DNA of 13,388 nt from NCBI GenBank assembly GCA_002412985.1, contig DHWC01000104.1, forward strand, positions 17,778 to 31,165, in the 5' to 3' direction. Shown here in pieces: positions 6,657 through 13,388 of the stretch. A program made the position numbers and the translations under genes. The notes beneath the pieces are model-generated. The model did not search any database and was not told the DNA's origin. It saw only the letters and a list, made by a program, of their open reading frames with translations. Position 1 is the stretch's first letter. Each line of letters starts with the position of its first letter. Source of the DNA: Methylocystaceae bacterium UBA5192 (GTDB taxonomy: Bacteria; Pseudomonadota; Alphaproteobacteria; Rhizobiales; Beijerinckiaceae).

Positions 6657-7775
6657 ATGGCGCATACACTGAGCTTTGACGCAACAATCAAAGAAAATTT
6701 AACGCCAGGAAGCCTGATTGAAAGCCAACGTCGTCGCGGCCGCGGATCCCTGAGTCGTGAGAGCGGACGATTTGAGCCCCTACGTCGAGAGGAACTGGAT
6801 GATGGATGGGGAACGTTAGAGACACTCTCAGCCCTTGAGACCAAAGCGCATATTGAAAAACCACGCAGCCTGATCACGAAGAACGATTCTCCTGATATTC
6901 GTTTTGATCGCTCAATTAATCCTTATCGAGGATGTGAGCATGGCTGTGTTTATTGCTTTGCGCGGCCAACTCACGCCTATGTCGGCCTGTCGCCTGGGCT
7001 TGATTTTGAAACAGAGATTTTTGTCAAAGAGGGAGCCGCACAACTCCTTGAACGTGAATTATCTGCGCAAAATTATACGCCAAAGATTATCGCAATTGGA
7101 TCGAACACGGATCCCTATCAACCTATTGAGAAACGCCATCGCATTATGCGATCTATCTTAGAAGTTCTCTCTCGAGCCAATCATCCTGTTGGCATCGTTA
7201 CAAAATCAGCGCTAGTTCTCCGCGATCTTGATCTTCTAGCGCCGATGGCGGAAAAAGGACTTGTTAAAGTTGCAATCTCACTAACAACGCTGGATCCTCA
7301 ACTTGCGCGACTTATGGAGCCGCGCGCCGCCGCGCCAATACAGCGGCTCAATGTCATTGAGAAACTAACAGCTGCTGGCGTTCCAGTGACTGTTATGACA
7401 GCGCCAATTATTCCAGCAATTAACGATCATGAAATTGAAAAACTTCTTAGCCGCGCTCATGCTGCAGGGGCGCAAGAAGCTGGATATATTTTATTACGCT
7501 TACCCTATGAGCTTCGCGCGCTGTTCACTCAATGGATCAATCAGTATTTTCCAGATAAAGCGTCCCGCATTCTTTCATTGATCCAGTCAACTCGAGACGG
7601 AAAACTTTATGATTCAGCCTTTGGCAAAAGAATAATTGGCGCCGGACCTTATGCCTGGATGATTGGTCGACGCTTTGAAATCGCTTCAAAAAAATTAAAC
7701 TTTCAGCAAATTTCTTTGCGCACTGATCTCTTTGCGCCTCCGCGACGAAAATCTGAGCAACTTAGTCTGTTTTAA
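6657..7775 (+). CDS. PA0069-family (SplB-like, COG1533) radical SAM protein with C-terminal clamp-binding motif
   Basis: This is a 372-residue radical SAM protein of the PA0069 family, related to spore photoproduct lyase and other COG1533 proteins. No member of this subfamily has an established reaction that I know of. The [4Fe-4S] motif CEHGCVYC (C93, C97, C100, spacing CxxxCxxC) follows a conserved NPYRG. GSNTDPYQPIE near residues 148-158 is also typical. The N-terminal ~70 residues are arginine-rich and polar, which could suit nucleic-acid contact. The protein ends in QLSLF, the canonical beta-sliding-clamp-binding pentapeptide. The ATG at 6657 has GGAG nine bases upstream. Two LexA boxes and a promoter lie 130-180 bases upstream. 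RNase HII and CcrM follow on the same strand, a context of DNA metabolism. Family assignment is firm; a role in DNA repair is inferred from relatives, regulation and the clamp motif. Confidence 0.9.
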   Translation: MAHTLSFDATIKENLTPGSLIESQRRRGRGSLSRESGRFEPLRREELDDGWGTLETLSALETKAHIEKPRSLITKNDSPDIRFDRSINPYRGCEHGCVYCFARPTHAYVGLSPGLDFETEIFVKEGAAQLLERELSAQNYTPKIIAIGSNTDPYQPIEKRHRIMRSILEVLSRANHPVGIVTKSALVLRDLDLLAPMAEKGLVKVAISLTTLDPQLARLMEPRAAAPIQRLNVIEKLTAAGVPVTVMTAPIIPAINDHEIEKLLSRAHAAGAQEAGYILLRLPYELRALFTQWINQYFPDKASRILSLIQSTRDGKLYDSAFGKRIIGAGPYAWMIGRRFEIASKKLNFQQISLRTDLFAPPRRKSEQLSLF

Positions 7776-7787
7776 TAATTTATGTTT

Positions 7788-7793
7788 TATAAT
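7788..7793 (+). promoter_or_regulatory. Possible -10 element (TATAAT) upstream of rnhB
   Basis: A perfect TATAAT lies in the AT-rich 82-bp gap between the radical SAM gene and rnhB. No good -35 is seen at 16-18 bases (TTAGTC at 7762-7767 is 20 bases away). It may give rnhB its own promoter besides read-through. Confidence 0.3.
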
Positions 7794-7857
7794 ATCTCTA
7801 ATTTAGTAATTGATTGTATTGTTTTATTCCTCCTTTAACTTAGCTTAGAGCTTAGCA

Positions 7858-8484
7858 ATGCAATGGCCGGATTTTCAACAAGAGACAACGCTTCTACGTG
7901 AGGGATTTTCGCCTGTTGTCGGCGTTGATGAAGTGGGGCGCGGTCCTTTGGCTGGTCCAGTAACAGCTGCGGCTGTTATTCTAAATCCAAAGAATTTGCC
8001 CTTGGGCGTTGCGGATTCAAAAGCATTAAACGCCAAACATCGCGATGCGGCGTTTGAAAGCATCATAGAGCGCGCGCGAGCAATCAGTATTTCATTTGTT
8101 ACAGCCGCCGAGATTGATCGTATTAACATTCGTCAAGCTTCTCTCCTTGCAATGAAACGGGCGATTGATGGCCTATCGCTAAAGCCAGGTTTTGCGCTTA
8201 TTGACGGCCGAGATCGCCCCGAGCTCGACTGCCCAGCGCGCGCCATCATCAAAGGCGATGCGATAGTGCTCTCGATCGCTGCCGCCTCAATTGTCGCAAA
8301 AGTTGCGCGCGACGGCATGATGCGTCGGCTTGCGCTTCTCTATCCAGACTACGGCTTTGAGACAAACGTCGGTTATGGCGCGAAGCGACACCTGGAAGCG
8401 CTGGAGCGCCTGGGTCCGACGCCCTTTCATCGTTTTAGCTTTGCCCCCTTGCGCGAGCGTAGTGGGACGCAGCGTCAGAAATGA
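7858..8484 (+). CDS. rnhB: Ribonuclease HII
   Basis: This metal-dependent endonuclease cuts the RNA strand of RNA/DNA hybrids and nicks 5' of single misincorporated ribonucleotides, starting ribonucleotide excision repair. At 208 residues it has the normal family length. It carries GVDEVGRGPLAGPV with catalytic D24 and E25, DSKAL at 53-57, D116 in ALIDG, D134 in KGD, SIAAASIVAKVARD, and the C-terminal YGFETNVGYG and GPTPFHRFSF blocks, so the DEDD active site is complete. The ATG at 7858 gives the usual N terminus but has no Shine-Dalgarno sequence; three CTTAG copies sit at 7839-7855 instead. It lies 82 bp after the radical SAM gene and 123 bp before ccrM. As I recall, the order radical SAM, rnhB, ccrM recurs in Hyphomicrobiales. 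Confidence 0.96.
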   Translation: MQWPDFQQETTLLREGFSPVVGVDEVGRGPLAGPVTAAAVILNPKNLPLGVADSKALNAKHRDAAFESIIERARAISISFVTAAEIDRINIRQASLLAMKRAIDGLSLKPGFALIDGRDRPELDCPARAIIKGDAIVLSIAAASIVAKVARDGMMRRLALLYPDYGFETNVGYGAKRHLEALERLGPTPFHRFSFAPLRERSGTQRQK

Positions 8485-8607
8485 TATTTTCTTTTTATTA
8501 ATAAATACGTTCAAAAAAGGGACACTTAATTTTCTAGCCTCTAAACGGGACCTTTACCTCATTACGACATCCTCAGTCTTGTGAGTAGTGTTTGTGGTGT
8601 CGAGTAA
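8485..8607 (+). other. Intergenic region upstream of ccrM
   Basis: This 123-bp AT-rich gap contains a TTATTAATAA palindrome around 8496-8505 and two GGGAC copies about 30 bases apart. I find no GANTC site and no CtrA-type TTAA-N7-TTAA. In Caulobacter, by contrast, both sequences control ccrM. No clear promoter or terminator is visible. Confidence 0.4.
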
Positions 8608-9783
8608 ATGCGTAATGCACGCGTTGGGGCGGCCAGCCTTCAACCCCGGGTAAAGGTTTCGCGTACCGGGTCATCAATCGTTAGGCCGTCCCGCGCGGCG
8701 CCAAAACGTAATGCAATCCTTCAAGGCGATTGCATCACCTTAATGCGCGCGCTTTCCGACGCTAGCGTCGATCTGATTTTTGCAGATCCTCCTTACAATC
8801 TGCAATTGGCCAACACACTAACTCGCCCCGATCAAACCGTTGTTGACGCCGTTGATGACGACTGGGACAAATTTACAGATTTTGCCGCCTATGACGCCTT
8901 CACGCGCGATTGGCTCATCGAGGCCCGTCGATTGATGAGGCCATCCGCAACCATATTTGTTATTGGCTCGTATCATAATATTTTTCGCGTTGGCGCAATC
9001 ATGCAGGATCTCGGTTTTTGGATCCTTAACGATATTGTTTGGCGCAAAAATAATCCGATGCCTAATTTCCGCGGGCGACGTTTTACGAATGCCCATGAGA
9101 CAATGATTTGGGCCTCGCGCGACGCATCGAGTAAGAGTTACACTTTTAATTATGAAATGCTCAAAGCTGGTAATGAAGATTGTCAGATGCGATCTGATTG
9201 GCTTTTGCCGATTTGTACTGGCGCAGAAAGATTAAAAGATAAAAATGGTCGTAAGGCGCATCCTACCCAAAAACCAGAAGCGCTGCTTGCGCGTGTTATT
9301 CTCTCTGCTTCGAAGGCCGGCGATCTCATCTTAGATCCCTTTTTTGGCGCCGGCACGACAGGAGCTGTCGCAAAGAGACTGAGACGCGATTACCTTGGGC
9401 TTGAAAGAGAGCCAACCTATGCGCAGGCCGCCGCAGCCCGCATCAACGCCATTGAGCCATTAGAGCATGATACGCTTATTGCAGCGCCGTCTAAGCGCTC
9501 AGAACCGCGCGTTGCATTTGCAAGCCTAATTGAAAGCGGCTTAATCGCCCCAGGGGCTGTGTTGATGGACGCAAAAAAACGTCATCGCGCTAAGGTACGC
9601 GCGGATGGCGCGCTTTCCTTATCTGGATTCATCGGATCAATCCATAAAACAGGCGCGCTGGCTCAAGGTTTGCCCGCGTGTAATGGATGGACCTTTTGGC
9701 ACTATGAAAAAAAGGGTAAACTTTATCCAATCGACGAATTACGCTCACGCATTCGTTTAGAACTCCGCGAAGCGGCGGAATAA
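8608..9783 (+). CDS. ccrM: CcrM-type adenine-N6 DNA methyltransferase (GANTC)
   Basis: This orphan cell-cycle methyltransferase adds a methyl group to the adenine of GANTC using SAM. It marks replication status and tunes cell-cycle promoters in Alphaproteobacteria. The order is that of a beta-class enzyme: catalytic DPPYN at residues 60-64 comes first and the SAM-binding DPFFGAGTTG at 243-252 comes later. Blocks shared with Caulobacter CcrM include GSYHNIFRVG, NDIVWRK, NPMPNF, NAHET, QMRSDW and KAHPTQKPEALL. Residues ~295-389 form the C-terminal RAMA domain with GSIHKTGAL and NGWTFWHY, needed for DNA recognition. The 391-residue length reflects a ~30-residue basic N-terminal extension relative to Caulobacter (358). 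An in-frame TAA directly before the ATG fixes 8608 as the most upstream ATG. The ribosome-binding site is weak. No restriction endonuclease gene is nearby, as expected for CcrM. Confidence 0.96.
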   Translation: MRNARVGAASLQPRVKVSRTGSSIVRPSRAAPKRNAILQGDCITLMRALSDASVDLIFADPPYNLQLANTLTRPDQTVVDAVDDDWDKFTDFAAYDAFTRDWLIEARRLMRPSATIFVIGSYHNIFRVGAIMQDLGFWILNDIVWRKNNPMPNFRGRRFTNAHETMIWASRDASSKSYTFNYEMLKAGNEDCQMRSDWLLPICTGAERLKDKNGRKAHPTQKPEALLARVILSASKAGDLILDPFFGAGTTGAVAKRLRRDYLGLEREPTYAQAAAARINAIEPLEHDTLIAAPSKRSEPRVAFASLIESGLIAPGAVLMDAKKRHRAKVRADGALSLSGFIGSIHKTGALAQGLPACNGWTFWHYEKKGKLYPIDELRSRIRLELREAAE

Positions 9784-9806
9784 CTGACTAAGATTATCCC
9801 GCTAAG

Positions 9807-10679
9807 TTAAGCGAGGAAGCCTGTATAAAAACCAATTAAAAGCACAAAGCCAATAAACGCGCGATAAGCCACAAAAGGCCAGGCCGAAAACCTTTCAAGG
9901 ATTCGAAGAAGTCCCCATATTGCTACAAAAGCTGACAATGAAGCGACTATCAGTCCTACAGCCAGCATTGACCACCCATGCGCGTCAAGATGCGCCTTAT
10001 GCAACTCCCATAATTCTTTCAGCCCAGCGAGCGTGATCGCTGGCAAACCCAAAAGAAATGAGAAACGCGCCGCCTCTTCTCGCTTAAGATCGAGAAAAAG
10101 CGCTGCAGTTAACGTCGAGCCCGATCGAGAGACGCCTGGAATCAACGCGCCAACCTGGGCGAAGCCAACAATCAGCGCGTCAGTTAAAGTGACATGATCT
10201 AAGGAGCGTTTGTGATTACAATAAAGCTCTGCAATCGCCAAAAGCGCCGCCATGGCTATGCAGGATAAGCCAATGACTGGCAAAGATCGTAAAGGCGAAC
10301 CGCAGGTATTCAGCGTATGGGAAAGTAATAATCCCGCAAGACCTATCGGCACTGTCGCCAAACCTATCCAGACAACAAAACGAAAACTCCAGTCGCTAAA
10401 ATCACGCCGCTGAAACGCCCGGATGGATCCAAAAGCAAGCGAACGAATATCGCTCCAGAAATAACTGATCACTGCAGCTAGCGCCGCTAATTGCATGGCC
10501 GCGGAAAATGCTGAACCCGGATCCTTCCATCCCAGCAATGTGGGCACAATGCGCATATGCGCCGTAGACGAAATCGGCAGCAATTCTGTAATGCCTTGAA
10601 CAACGCCAAGAACTGCGACTTTCATATAACCAAGGTCCACAAAGCCCGTGTCGAGACCATTTGTGCAGGCTGTCGCCAT
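9807..10679 (-). CDS. uppP: Undecaprenyl-diphosphatase (UppP/BacA)
   Basis: This inner-membrane phosphatase converts undecaprenyl diphosphate to the monophosphate lipid carrier used for peptidoglycan and surface polysaccharides; extra copies give bacitracin resistance. The 290 residues include about eight hydrophobic segments. Both signature motifs are present: QGITELLPISSTAH at residues 28-41, containing the (E/Q)xxxE pair Q28/E32 and H41, and PGVSRSGST at 181-189 with R185. The start at 10679 has GGAG at the ideal distance (plus-strand 10685-10688). It gives an N terminus some 15 residues longer than most homologues; M19 is a weaker alternative. The stretch after the first motif (MRIVPTLLGWKDPGSAF) resembles, from memory, cyanobacterial-type UppP more than common proteobacterial BacA. 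The gene follows the BLUF gene by 95 bp on the same strand and converges on ccrM with 23 bp between them. Confidence 0.93.
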   Translation of the reverse strand: MATACTNGLDTGFVDLGYMKVAVLGVVQGITELLPISSTAHMRIVPTLLGWKDPGSAFSAAMQLAALAAVISYFWSDIRSLAFGSIRAFQRRDFSDWSFRFVVWIGLATVPIGLAGLLLSHTLNTCGSPLRSLPVIGLSCIAMAALLAIAELYCNHKRSLDHVTLTDALIVGFAQVGALIPGVSRSGSTLTAALFLDLKREEAARFSFLLGLPAITLAGLKELWELHKAHLDAHGWSMLAVGLIVASLSAFVAIWGLLRILERFSAWPFVAYRAFIGFVLLIGFYTGFLA

Positions 10680-10774
10680 TTTATCTCCAATCCACCGCTT
10701 TCGCCGCCAAATTTACTGAACTTCTTTTCAAATAATTTAGTTAATAGAGCGCGAATAATCCCAAATGACAGGCG

Positions 10775-11182
10775 TCAATTCAAGGTAAGAAAAGCTTTCA
10801 ACATTGGCTTGAGCTCTTCACTTGAACAATTCATGAGCGCATTTGCCGCCTCTTGGCCCAAACGTAGAGGATCTTCCTCCCCCAAGTCAGCGCCAATTTC
10901 TTTGAGTTTCATACCCCATTGAGGATAACTCAGCGCTTTAATCTCTCGTCGCGTAATCAATCTGAGACCGCTATGGCGCGGATCGGCGCTGATTTTATGG
11001 TACAGCGCGTCTACTTCTTCAGGCGCGCCTTCAAGTATTTGAAGAAAATTGAGACCATTAAATAATAACAAGCCGGTGACGCCCTTACGTTGGTTATAGG
11101 CAACGGCTGAAACAAGAATCTTTTCGAGTTCCTGAACGCTCAACCCGAGTTGAGCCGTGCTAAAATAAATCAGCTGCAGCAT
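10775..11182 (-). CDS. Short BLUF-domain blue-light sensor protein
   Basis: This 135-residue protein is a single FAD-binding BLUF domain plus C-terminal helices, similar in size to BlrB and PixD-type photoreceptors. Numbered from the ATG at 11182, the photocycle residues are all present: Y6 (LIYFSTA), N30, Q48 within NFLQILEG, and the WGM pair W89 and M91. It should therefore be photoactive, with a light-induced hydrogen-bond switch around Q48. No output domain is attached, so signalling would be through a partner protein or oligomer change. A GGGAG six bases before 11182 sets this start; an in-frame TTG at 11200 is less likely. It lies 26 bp downstream of the ethylmalonyl-CoA mutase gene and is probably cotranscribed with it. 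Residues after ~100 are helical-looking and typical of the BLUF cap. Its partner is unknown. Confidence 0.9.
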   Translation of the reverse strand: MLQLIYFSTAQLGLSVQELEKILVSAVAYNQRKGVTGLLLFNGLNFLQILEGAPEEVDALYHKISADPRHSGLRLITRREIKALSYPQWGMKLKEIGADLGEEDPLRLGQEAANALMNCSSEELKPMLKAFLTLN

Positions 11183-11188
11183 AATTTT

Positions 11189-11193
11189 CTCCC
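11189..11193 (-). promoter_or_regulatory. Ribosome-binding site fixing the BLUF start
   Basis: GGGAG on the minus strand lies six bases before the ATG at 11182. This favours that start over the in-frame TTG at 11200, which would place the site inside the coding region. Confidence 0.75.
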
Positions 11194-11208
11194 GCCGCAA
11201 CTTTTAAT

Positions 11209-13185
11209 TTACGCCACGCTTTTTTCAATAATCTGCGCCAGATCAGTCATAATTTTATTGAGGTCATAATTTTTTGGCGTGTAGACAGCCGCAACCCCAG
11301 ATTCAAGTAAAAGCTTTTCATCCGCAGGCGGAATGATCCCGCCAACAACAAGCGGCGCTGTCACTCCTTGCTCTTTCATCAGGCGGATGACTTCATGAGC
11401 TAAGGTCACATGCGACCCAGAAAGAATAGATAGGCCGACACAATGCGCGTTCTCTTTCTTGGCTGCATCCACTAGCTCTGCTGGAGTTGAACGAATGCCG
11501 GCGTAAATTACCTCAAAGCCAGCGTCTCGCGCCCGAACGGCAATTTGCTCTGCGCCATTTGAATGGCCATCCAGTCCAGGCTTTCCAACGAGAAATTTTG
11601 CTCTCTCACCAAGTTTCTGCGACACGCGCTCGACTTCGCTGCGAACAGCGTCTAACTGTCCGCCAACTTGGCGCGCTGTCGAGGAAACTCCAGTTGGCGC
11701 GCGGTATTCGCCAAATACGCCACGCAAAACATTACCCCACTCGCCAGTCGTAACGCCGGCTTTTGCCGCGGCGATCGACGGGTCAACCATGTTGCGGCCC
11801 TCTTTCGCCGCGCGCGCCAATTCTTCAATCGCTACTTGTGCGGCTTTTGCGTCACGCTGATTGCGCCAGGCATTCAAGCGAGCAATTTGTTCGGCTTCCA
11901 CATGTTCAGGCACAACCATAATTTGGCTGTCGCCGGATGTTAGCGGAGAGGGCTCGCCTTCTTTAAATTTATTGACGCCAACAACTGTTTGCTCTCCAGC
12001 TTCAATGGCCTCAAGACGCGCTGTGTTAGACTCAACGAGTTTTGATTTCATATAGCCAATTTCGACAGCCGCCGCCGCGCCGCCTAATTGATCGATTTTT
12101 TTAAGTTCAGCCTTTGCCTCTTCTTTTAACGCCGCAACCTTGCGCGCGATCTCTGGGGAGCCGTCAAAGATATCGCCATACTCAAGAAGATCTGTTTCAT
12201 AAGCCATAATCTGCTGCATCCTAAGCGACCATTGCTGGTCAAATGGACGCGGCAAGCCAAGCGCTTCGTTCCAAGCGGGTAACTGAACGGCGCGCGCGCG
12301 CGCATTTTTAGATAAAACGACAGCAAGCATTTCAATTAGAATGCGCGTGACGTTATTTTCCGGTTGTTGTTCGGTAAGTCCTAAAGAATTGACCTGAACG
12401 CCGTAGCGAAAACGCCGTAGCTTCTCATCCTTTATTCCATAACGCTCGCGGGTGATCTCTTCCCATAGTTCCGTAAAGGCGCGCATCTTACAAAGTTCCG
12501 TAACAAAACGCATGCCTGCATTAACGAAAAATGAGATACGCCCAACAACCTGACCAAAGTCAGCCTCAGAAAGTTCGCCAGATTTTTTAACATTATCGAG
12601 AATGGCGATCGCTGTCGCGAGCGCATAAGCGAGTTCCTGAGAGGGGGTCGCGCCTGCTTCTTGTAAATGATAAGAGCACACATTCATCGGATTAAATTTC
12701 GGCGCTTCTTTTGTCGTAAACAAAATCAGATCTTGCGTTAGACGCAATGATTGCGTCGGCGGAAAAACGTAAGAGCCGCGCGAAAGATATTCCTTGATAA
12801 TGTCGTTTTGCGTCGTGCCTTGTAGTTTAGACCTTGGCGCGCCTTGTTCTTCAGCGGTAGCAATATACAACGCCATCAGCCAAACTGCTGTCGCGTTAAT
12901 CGTCATCGAGGTATTCATTTCTCCTAAGGGGATTCCCTCAAAGAGCGTGCGCATATCTCCTAAATGCGAAACGGGGACGCCAACCTTGCCGACTTCGCCA
13001 CGCGCGAGAATATGGTCGCTGTCATAACCTGTCTGTGTCGGCAAATCGAAAGCAATGGAAAGACCTGTCTGGCCTTTGGCAAGATTGCGACGATAAAGAC
13101 GATTAGAATCCGCTGCGGTCGAATGACCAGCATAAGTGCGAAACATCCAGGGCTTATCGCGACGTGGGGCAGACATATCGGTCAT
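11209..13185 (-). CDS. ecm: Ethylmalonyl-CoA mutase (MeaA type, coenzyme B12-dependent)
   Basis: This adenosylcobalamin enzyme converts (2R)-ethylmalonyl-CoA to methylsuccinyl-CoA in the ethylmalonyl-CoA pathway, which replaces the glyoxylate shunt for growth on C1, C2 and poly-hydroxybutyrate-derived carbon. The 658-residue chain has the mutase barrel at ~10-490, with RTYAGHSTA near 16-24, AFDLPTQTGYD at 45-55, QGTTQNDIIKEY at 122-133 and NPMNVCSYHLQEAG at 165-178. A C-terminal B12 domain follows at ~525-655, with the ligand motif DGHSNG at 539-544 (H541), SGSH at 589-592 and VGGI at 614-617. Recalled similarity to Methylobacterium MeaA runs along the whole length, and this is why I prefer ethylmalonyl- over methylmalonyl-CoA mutase. 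It lacks MeaA's longer C-terminal tail. The ATG at 13185 has GGAGG nine bases upstream (plus-strand 13194-13199). The BLUF gene follows after 26 bp. Confidence 0.94.
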   Translation of the reverse strand: MTDMSAPRRDKPWMFRTYAGHSTAADSNRLYRRNLAKGQTGLSIAFDLPTQTGYDSDHILARGEVGKVGVPVSHLGDMRTLFEGIPLGEMNTSMTINATAVWLMALYIATAEEQGAPRSKLQGTTQNDIIKEYLSRGSYVFPPTQSLRLTQDLILFTTKEAPKFNPMNVCSYHLQEAGATPSQELAYALATAIAILDNVKKSGELSEADFGQVVGRISFFVNAGMRFVTELCKMRAFTELWEEITRERYGIKDEKLRRFRYGVQVNSLGLTEQQPENNVTRILIEMLAVVLSKNARARAVQLPAWNEALGLPRPFDQQWSLRMQQIMAYETDLLEYGDIFDGSPEIARKVAALKEEAKAELKKIDQLGGAAAAVEIGYMKSKLVESNTARLEAIEAGEQTVVGVNKFKEGEPSPLTSGDSQIMVVPEHVEAEQIARLNAWRNQRDAKAAQVAIEELARAAKEGRNMVDPSIAAAKAGVTTGEWGNVLRGVFGEYRAPTGVSSTARQVGGQLDAVRSEVERVSQKLGERAKFLVGKPGLDGHSNGAEQIAVRARDAGFEVIYAGIRSTPAELVDAAKKENAHCVGLSILSGSHVTLAHEVIRLMKEQGVTAPLVVGGIIPPADEKLLLESGVAAVYTPKNYDLNKIMTDLAQIIEKSVA

Positions 13186-13388
13186 CAGGCGCGTCCTCCA
13201 GCGGCTGCGATAGCATATGACCCTGTTTTGACAAGGCGCCGGCCGCCAAGCCCCGGCAACAGCCGCTGGCTGGGTCGCTCATCGGTTGATTTGTCCTAAA
13301 AGCCCCGTCCTCAGACACATCATAGAAAAAGCCTGCTAAGGCATAGAAATTTTGGGGCTATTCGCGGCGGCGCGCAACGTATTATAAG
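13186..13388 (-). promoter_or_regulatory. Upstream region of ecm with a possible -10 at the window edge
   Basis: The 203 bases upstream of ecm carry its ribosome-binding site and a perfect minus-strand TATAAT at 13386-13381, whose -35 would lie beyond the window. Also visible are AGCCCC (13301-13306) and GGGGCT (13354-13359) as inverted arms, and two direct CATAGAAA copies at 13321-13328 and 13342-13349, 21 bp apart. The promoter use and the repeats are unproven. No gene is visible here. Confidence 0.3.

Noticed and set aside
8469..8500. Terminator after rnhB (GACG-CAG-CGTC followed by T-rich DNA)
   Set aside because: The stem has only four pairs, lies inside the coding end, and is separated from the T-run by mixed sequence.
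9760..9810. Bidirectional terminator between ccrM and uppP
   Set aside because: Only 4-bp inverted repeats (CCGC-GAA-GCGG and CGCT/AGCG) are present, without T-tracts.
10557..10922. 121-codon plus-strand frame across the uppP-BLUF gap
   Set aside because: It is antisense to two conserved genes, with no ribosome-binding site or family resemblance.

Overview
The window looks like an ordinary chromosomal stretch from an alphaproteobacterium, most likely Hyphomicrobiales (Beijerinckiaceae/Methylocystaceae-like). The support is a CcrM-type GANTC methylase with a C-terminal RAMA domain, an ethylmalonyl-CoA mutase close to the MeaA proteins of methylotrophs, a Blastochloris-type homospermidine synthase, an LplT-Aas fusion, and direct-repeat LexA boxes of the alphaproteobacterial GTTC-N7-GTTC type. 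GC looks moderate by eye, lower than many relatives. I see no tRNA, rRNA, CRISPR array, insertion sequence or phage gene. No gene-free stretch exceeds 300 bases.

Layout. Bases 1-372 hold the C-terminal part of a CcmG/DsbE thioredoxin that runs off the left edge. A TauE/SafE permease (minus) converges on it and overlaps its tail by 14 bp. After a divergent gap come a 1149-residue MFS/acyltransferase/acyl-ACP synthetase fusion (1280-4729) and homospermidine synthase (4980-6413). A genome-maintenance block follows: a PA0069-family (SplB-like) radical SAM protein (6657-7775), RNase HII (7858-8484) and CcrM (8608-9783). On the minus strand, read from the right edge, are ethylmalonyl-CoA mutase (13185-11209), a short BLUF blue-light sensor (11182-10775) and undecaprenyl-diphosphatase UppP (10679-9807). 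UppP converges on ccrM with a 23-bp gap.

The most interesting signal is at 6414-7775. Two perfect tandem SOS boxes lie just upstream of the radical SAM gene. The first brackets the probable -10 element of a CTTGACG promoter. The encoded protein carries the CxxxCxxC iron-sulfur motif and ends in QLSLF, a textbook beta-sliding-clamp-binding peptide. Together these suggest an SOS-induced, clamp-tethered radical SAM DNA-repair enzyme. Its leader contains a strong 38-nt hairpin that could act as an attenuator or end a short SOS-induced RNA. The second point of interest is the BLUF photoreceptor, which has all its photocycle residues and lies 26 bp downstream of the ethylmalonyl-CoA mutase gene.
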